This document shows, one piece after another, positions 22,223 through 25,906 of a stretch of DNA of 25,906 nt. The stretch is taken from assembly GCA_964356705.1 (NCBI GenBank), contig CAYHIN010000009.1, positions 1 to 25,906 on the forward strand, written 5' to 3'. This stretch comes from CAYHIN01 sp964356705. GTDB lineage: Bacteria > Patescibacteriota > Microgenomatia > CAZETR01 > Amesbacteraceae. Every line of letters starts with the position of its first letter. The stretch's first letter is position 1. The translations under genes were made by a program, and so were the position numbers. The notes beneath the pieces were generated by a model. It did not search any database. It was not told the origin of the DNA and saw only the letters and a list, made by a program, of their open reading frames with translations.

Positions 22223-22296
22223 TGGACGATGCAGGATTCGAACCTGCGACCTGATTCATGTGAAGAATCCGCTCTAACCAACTGAGCCAATCGTCC
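22223..22296 (-). tRNA. tRNA-Val (anticodon CAC)
   Basis: A 74-nt cloverleaf. Acceptor GGACGAT/ATCGTCC, D stem GCTC/GAGC with loop AGTTGGTTA, anticodon stem GATTC/GAATC with loop TTCACAT (anticodon CAC for GUG codons), T arm GCAGG-TTCGAAT-CCTGC, discriminator A. CCA is not encoded. The 3' end touches the stop codon of the convergent kelch-lipase gene with no gap. Confidence 0.94.
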
Positions 22297-22305
22297 TTTG
22301 GAATA

Positions 22306-22334
22306 TGGACAAATTTTAACATAGGCCTAATAAT
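22306..22334 (+). promoter_or_regulatory. Candidate promoter of lepB
   Basis: TGGACA (22306-22311), a 17-bp spacer and AATAAT (22329-22334), seven bases before ATG 22342. It predicts a leaderless lepB mRNA. It overlaps the divergent tRNA-Val promoter. Confidence 0.4.
22313..22321 (-). promoter_or_regulatory. Extended -10 promoter of tRNA-Val
   Basis: On the minus strand TGT-TAAAAT (22321-22313) is followed by a 16-nt leader to the first tRNA base. The leader has TGT, CCAT and TCCAAA in the same order as the sequence upstream of the duplicated tRNA-Thr 5' end, so the two probably share a promoter/leader design. Confidence 0.55.
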
Positions 22335-22341
22335 AGTAGAG

Positions 22342-22917
22342 ATGATTAAGAATATATTTAAGAATCGGGTGGGAAGGATTTTGATCTTAGATGCACTGGA
22401 GCCGGTGGTGCTGGCTTTTGCGGTATTTATGATGGTGTATCTGTTGGTCGCCCAGCCTCATCAGGTGCAAGGGAGATCCATGTACCCTAACTTTCATGAC
22501 CGGGAATATATCTTGACAGACAAGATCACCTACCGAAAATCTGAGCCCCAAAGAGGGGATGTAATCGTATTTCATGCACCGCCTCCATATGACAGCGACT
22601 TTATAAAAAGAATCGTGGGCATGCCCAGTGAGACGGTCATGATCAAAGGTGGATTTGTATATGTAGACGGCAGACAGCTGCCTGAGATGTACTTGCCTTC
22701 AGGATATGTGACATCGGAAAAGGCGTTTTTGCGAGAGGGTGTGCCTTATAAAATCCCGTCGAACTACTACATCGTATTTGGGGACAATAGAAGCTTTAGC
22801 TCTGATTCACGCGAGTGGGGACCGATCTCAGAAAAAGCGATAGTGGGTAAGGCTTGGATAAGATACTGGCCAGTGGACCGAGTGGGACTCATCCCACACG
22901 AGAGATATACTAACTAG
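22342..22917 (+). CDS. lepB: Signal peptidase I
   Basis: It encodes 191 residues. One N-terminal transmembrane helix (~20-38) is followed by the S26 boxes: GRSMYPNF with catalytic Ser46, RGDVIVFHAP, DFIKRIVGMPSE with catalytic Lys89, and GDNRSFSSDSREWG (147-160). Ser/Lys spacing and overall size match a compact Gram-positive-type enzyme. It cleaves signal peptides of Sec-exported proteins on the outer face of the membrane. It is divergent from tRNA-Val and overlaps the convergent parB stop by 8 bp. Confidence 0.96.
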   Translation: MIKNIFKNRVGRILILDALEPVVLAFAVFMMVYLLVAQPHQVQGRSMYPNFHDREYILTDKITYRKSEPQRGDVIVFHAPPPYDSDFIKRIVGMPSETVMIKGGFVYVDGRQLPEMYLPSGYVTSEKAFLREGVPYKIPSNYYIVFGDNRSFSSDSREWGPISEKAIVGKAWIRYWPVDRVGLIPHERYTN

Positions 22918-23734
22918 TGAGGGCGGAGTGGATCTTTTGGAGCTTTTCTTCTGTTTCTTCGATGCCACCTTTGAGGACTATCAAAAGTCGGGTCTCGGCT
23001 CTAGAGCGAGACAGCTTGGTCTGGGCTTTGGGGTGACCGCCCAATGCGGTCTCGATACTTTTTCGCATAACATCGATCTCTTCTGAGACTTCGTGGGCGG
23101 GGTGAAACTGACTCCCTTTTGGCTTGTTGCCTGAGGCGGTTCGCATCTTTCGGGCTAGCTCCTCGGCTCTTCTGACTGAACCATTTTCCTTGAGGATAAT
23201 CTTGTAAGCCTCGACGATCTGCTTGGCGTCTTCTATAGCAGCCAAAGCTCTGGCGTGACCCTCGGAAATAAGTCCGGTCAAGAGACCATCTTTGAGCGCA
23301 TCGGGGAGAGTTAGAAGCCGCAATGAGTTACTGATGTAGGCGGGACTTTTACCAATCCTTTGGGCGACTTCACTATTTGAGAGAGAAAATTCGCGCAGCA
23401 ATCGGTCAAATGACTTGGCACGATCAACGGGATTTAGATCTGACCTCTGGACGTTTTCCACGATAGCCATCTCGAGCATGCCTTGGGGAGTAGTCTCTCT
23501 GATGATTACAGGGACCAACTTTAGTCCGGCTAGTTTTGAAGCTCTCCATCTACGCTCTCCGGCTATAATCTGGTAACCGGCGGGAGTCTTTGCCACAACG
23601 AGCGGCTGCAATATCCCTTGCTCGCGAATAGAATCTACTAGATCTACCAAGGACTCAGGAGTGATAATGCCGCGAGGCTGGAGGGGATTGGCTTGAAGTG
23701 AATCGATTTCGAGCTCTATGATTTGTTGACTCAT
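22910..23734 (-). CDS. parB: ParB/Spo0J chromosome-partitioning protein
   Basis: It encodes 274 residues. The N-terminal CTP-binding/ParB domain has NPLQPR (16-21), GILQPLVV and the arginine-rich GERRWRA (59-65), then ENVQRSDLNPVDRA. A helix-turn-helix follows at ~118-142 (NSEVAQRIGKSPAYISNSLR), and the C-terminus is charged. In known systems ParB clamps load at parS and work with ParA in origin segregation. No parA is seen next to it, and I found no full parS-like palindrome in this window. It starts 3 bp after the rpmA stop, so it is probably co-transcribed with ribosomal protein genes. Confidence 0.93.
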   Translation of the reverse strand: MSQQIIELEIDSLQANPLQPRGIITPESLVDLVDSIREQGILQPLVVAKTPAGYQIIAGERRWRASKLAGLKLVPVIIRETTPQGMLEMAIVENVQRSDLNPVDRAKSFDRLLREFSLSNSEVAQRIGKSPAYISNSLRLLTLPDALKDGLLTGLISEGHARALAAIEDAKQIVEAYKIILKENGSVRRAEELARKMRTASGNKPKGSQFHPAHEVSEEIDVMRKSIETALGGHPKAQTKLSRSRAETRLLIVLKGGIEETEEKLQKIHSALTS

Positions 23735-23737
23735 TTT

Positions 23738-23983
23738 TTAGACGACGGTGGCAAAACGTTTGCCCTGTCTTTTTATAAATTTCAATATACCGGCTTTGAG
23801 AGCAAAAAGTGTGAAATCGCGACCCATGCCGACGCCATCTGCCGCTCTAAAATTTGAACCCTTTTGGCGAACCAGGATGTGACCGGCGACGACTTTTTCA
23901 CCACCAAAAATGCGGACTCCCAGACGCTTGCCGCGCCTGTTACCTTTTTGCCTTGTGGCTCCACCTGCTTTTGTACTGGCCAT
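23738..23983 (-). CDS. rpmA: 50S ribosomal protein L27
   Basis: It encodes 81 residues. It has the L27 signature: the N-terminal tail ASTKAGGATRQKGNRRGKRL, then GVRIFGGEKVVAGHILVRQK, GSNFRAADGVGMGRDFTLFA. The N-terminal tail reaches the peptidyl-transferase centre in known ribosomes. There is no Firmicutes-type N-terminal cleavage extension. The usual partner rplU lies just upstream. Confidence 0.97.
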   Translation of the reverse strand: MASTKAGGATRQKGNRRGKRLGVRIFGGEKVVAGHILVRQKGSNFRAADGVGMGRDFTLFALKAGILKFIKRQGKRFATVV

Positions 23984-23993
23984 AGTTGGTTAT

Positions 23994-24022
23994 ATAGTAT
24001 TAATAATTTTCACGATTGTCAA
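23994..24022 (-). promoter_or_regulatory. Promoter between rplU and rpmA
   Basis: Minus strand TTGACA (24022-24017), a 17-bp spacer and TACTAT (23999-23994), ten bases before ATG 23983. It would give rpmA-parB its own transcript with an almost absent leader, besides any read-through from rplU. Confidence 0.55.
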
Positions 24023-24030
24023 GCTGCTTT

Positions 24031-24315
24031 TCACTTAGCTACGACTTCGTCGATGCGAAGAGTGGTGAACTTGGCTCTAAATCCCCTGGTCTTTCGGTAA
24101 CGGCTTTTGGCTTTGAACTTGAATACACGGACTTTTTCGCCTTTTATAGTACCCAATACTGTGGCTTTGACACTAGCACCTGTGACTTTTGGCTGACCGA
24201 CTGAGGCTTTGTCCCCGTCCAAGATCATGAGAACATCGTCTAAAGTGAGAGCACCTTCTACTTGGTCCATGAGCGGAACCTGAATCTCATCCTTGGGGCT
24301 GACTAAATATTGGGT
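24031..24315 (-). CDS. rplU: 50S ribosomal protein L21, N-terminus lost in gap
   Basis: 94 residues remain, starting near TQYLVSPKDEIQVPL. L21 features: EGALTLDDVLMILDGD, VGQPKVTGASVKATVLG and the C-terminal FKFKAKSRYRKTRGFRAKFT with IDEV. Only the short N-terminal strand (normally MYAVIxxGGKQYxV-like) is missing, within the N run. It precedes rpmA by 47 bp in the usual L21-L27 order. Confidence 0.93.
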   Translation of the reverse strand, partial: TQYLVSPKDEIQVPLMDQVEGALTLDDVLMILDGDKASVGQPKVTGASVKATVLGTIKGEKVRVFKFKAKSRYRKTRGFRAKFTTLRIDEVVAK

Positions 24316-24415
24316 NNNNNNNNNNNNNNNNNNNNNNNNNNNNNNNNNNNNNNNNNNNNNNNNNNNNNNNNNNNNNNNNNNNNNNNNNNNNNNNNNNNNN
24401 NNNNNNNNNNNNNNN
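24316..24415. other. Assembly gap (100 N)
   Basis: Exactly 100 undetermined bases, a conventional size for an unknown gap. It separates the L21 N-terminus from the RodA C-terminus. An apparent continuous frame across it is a coincidence of the N count and not a fusion. Confidence 0.99.
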
Positions 24416-25437
24416 CTGTTCGCAATGGAGCTGACTAGACCTAGAGTAATGCCAAGCGAGAGCAGGGATGAGCCACCGTATGAGACGAAAGGGAGGGTAA
24501 CCCCGGTTACGGGAGCTATACCGATGTTCATACCGATATTTATGAAGGACTGAAAAAAGAGGATAACCAGAGTGGAAAGACAGAAAAGGGCGGCTGCTGG
24601 ATCGGTCGCTCTCTGGGAGATCTGATAGATACGAAACAAGAGAAAAAATATCACCAAAATGATAAAACTGCCCCCGACGAGCCCCAGCTCTTCACTAATG
24701 GCGGCAAAGACAAAGTCGGTGTGATGCTCGGGTAAAAACTGCAGCTGAGACTGACTGCCGTGTCCCAGTCCCCTGCCAAATAGCTGACCGGATCCGACTG
24801 CGATAGTAGACTGAATGACGTGGTAGCCGCGTCCTAAGGGGTCTGTATAAGGATTTACAAATGTGATCAATCTCTGTCTCTGATAGTCGTGCAAGGCAAA
24901 GCGGTAAATAGGCCAAACTAATAGAGCCAAGACAACGCCTATGGCCAAGATGTCTTTGAAGCTGAGCTTGGTCACAACTATGGCCACCCAACCGACTAGA
25001 ATGACCAGAGTAGTCCCCAAGTCCGGCTGGAGAAAAATGAGTAAGGCGGGAGGTAAAAAAGAAAGGATTAACCAAAAAAGTTTGTTTTTTACATTGCTAA
25101 CAGCAATGCTACAAAAAGTGATGATCAAAAATGGCTTGATGATCTCTGACGGCTGGAGAGAAAAAGTGCCGATCTGAAGCCACCTGACCGCACCTCTACT
25201 AATGGCGCCAAAGAAATAAGGGAGGATCAAAAAGAAAAGTGAAGCAACATATTGAGGGACAAAGAGAGAGAAAAATATGGTGTAGTCGATCCTCGCAAAA
25301 ATGACAAAAAAGAGCAACGAAACCAGACCAAACACTAGCTGACTGACAAAGACTCCCGGGGCGACACTCTTTATGATAGTCAGACTGAGCGCCAAAAGAA
25401 TCAGAATAGGGATGGCAAGGCGCCAATCAATTTTCAT
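24416..25437 (-). CDS. rodA: RodA/SEDS peptidoglycan glycosyltransferase, C-terminus cut by gap
   Basis: 340 residues are present and only the last few are missing. It is a multi-pass membrane protein of the SEDS family: GAVRWLQIGTFSLQPSEIIK, QPDLGTTLVI, the large loop YTDPLGRGYHVIQSTIAVGS with FGRGLGHGSQSQLQFLPEHH and TDFVFAAISEELG, and LPFVSYGGSSLL near the end. The loop form and EHHTDFVFA fit RodA rather than FtsW. SEDS proteins polymerise lipid II during cell-wall elongation with a class B PBP partner, which is not in this window. Its ATG overlaps the ileS stop (ATGA). Confidence 0.93.
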
Positions 25438-25906
25438 ACCAACTCTATTGTAACCTCTGGACCTATCTTTACATCAGTGGCCAGGACTTGGCGTTTGAGC
25501 TCTTCAACGCCCTCTGGGATCTCGAGCAGAGTCAAAATTATTTTTTGGTCTAGTCTCGCGTTTTGAGATTTGCGCAGATCTTGGATAGTGCGCATGAGCT
25601 CACGCAACTTACCCTCGGCGAGTAATGCTTCGTCTAACTTTGTGTCAAGTTCCACACTCAGATCAACGCCATCTTGCCAATCTATTTCTTTTACGTTTAA
25701 TTCGTCTTTGATTAGCTGCAATAATTGGTCATTGAGGTTTGGAATTTGAGATTTGACGCGCAAAACGCGGAGAGGCTGGCGGACTTTGATGCCGGCAGTT
25801 TTCCTGGCTGATAACCCCTGCTCGACTATTTTTCGCACTTGGTGCATGTCCTCGATAAGTTGTGAGTCTTGCTGAGTGAGAGTGGTTGCTTTTGGCCAGT
25901 CTGTGA
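25434..25906 (-). CDS. ileS: Isoleucyl-tRNA synthetase, C-terminal part (5' end outside window)
   Basis: The frame stays open to the right edge of the window, so the gene starts beyond it. The visible ~157 residues begin DWPKATTLTQQDSQLIEDM, then VRKIVEQGLSARKTAGIKVR and QPL. This is the anticodon-binding and following region of the long (eukaryote-like) IleRS type, with the hallmark R-x-x-x-GIKVRQPL. The remainder matches the DUF5915-like tail (LLAEGKLRELMRTIQDLRKS). It charges tRNA-Ile. Its stop overlaps the rodA start, so ileS and rodA are co-transcribed. Confidence 0.92.
   Translation of the reverse strand, partial: TDWPKATTLTQQDSQLIEDMHQVRKIVEQGLSARKTAGIKVRQPLRVLRVKSQIPNLNDQLLQLIKDELNVKEIDWQDGVDLSVELDTKLDEALLAEGKLRELMRTIQDLRKSQNARLDQKIILTLLEIPEGVEELKRQVLATDVKIGPEVTIELV

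Noticed and set aside
24031..25437. A single long frame joining L21 to RodA
   Set aside because: The join depends on 100 N bases happening to keep frame; the two parts belong to two well-known separate proteins.
1..25906. CRISPR array or recoded UGA stop codon
   Set aside because: No regularly spaced repeats were seen despite the Cas4-like nuclease, and TGA ends several genes at their expected family boundaries (for example 669-671 and 1063-1065).

Overview
The window looks like a piece of a small-genome Candidate Phyla Radiation (Patescibacteria) bacterium, most likely of the Microgenomates type. This is inferred from gene style, since no rRNA is present. The signs are overlapping genes on long single-strand runs, almost no Shine-Dalgarno sequences, tRNAs without encoded CCA, TGA used as a normal stop, a surface-polysaccharide cluster with no sugar-nucleotide synthesis genes, and a solitary GIY-YIG nuclease beside a tRNA. 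A run of 100 N at 24316-24415 shows that this is a draft scaffold.

Layout. (1) 1-5.9 kb, accessory region: the end of a PEP-utilising protein, two small membrane proteins, a GC-rich hairpin block, then a two-gene minus-strand cassette (PEP-synthase-like helical domain plus a free-standing phosphohistidine domain) bracketed by a 34-bp direct repeat. After it come a Fic AMP-transferase with its own promoter, a frameshifted Ldh_2-type dehydrogenase and a small helical protein. (2) 5.9-9.4 kb, minus: a GT-C membrane glycosyltransferase, a Cas4/AddB-like Fe-S nuclease and a YgjP-like metallopeptidase, all overlapping. (3) 9.38-9.88 kb: tRNA-Thr(CGT) separated from its probable promoter by a ~380-bp GIY-YIG element, with the first 16 nt of the tRNA duplicated on the far side. 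(4) 9.88-19.6 kb: a membrane-anchored Ig-like protein, then a ten-gene minus-strand operon for a surface glycan (three methyltransferases, five glycosyltransferases, a Wzx-type flippase and an O-antigen-ligase-like polymerase). (5) 19.7-22.3 kb: a secreted kelch-like/alpha-beta-hydrolase fusion whose stop codon abuts tRNA-Val(CAC). (6) 22.3-25.9 kb, housekeeping: lepB, parB, rpmA, rplU (broken by the gap), rodA and the 3' part of ileS.

How it fits together. Region 4 would methylate, assemble, flip and polymerise or ligate a lipid-linked glycan. The GT-C enzyme could add sugars from lipid carriers outside the membrane, and LepB would process exported proteins such as the kelch-lipase. RodA and IleRS serve growth.

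Most notable observations: the element that splits tRNA-Thr from its promoter; the repeat-bracketed split PEP-utiliser cassette; a recurring leaderless arrangement in which a -10 box ends about 5-10 nt before the start codon; an Ldh_2 gene that lacks both signature histidines as well as being frameshifted; and the kelch-lipase fusion.
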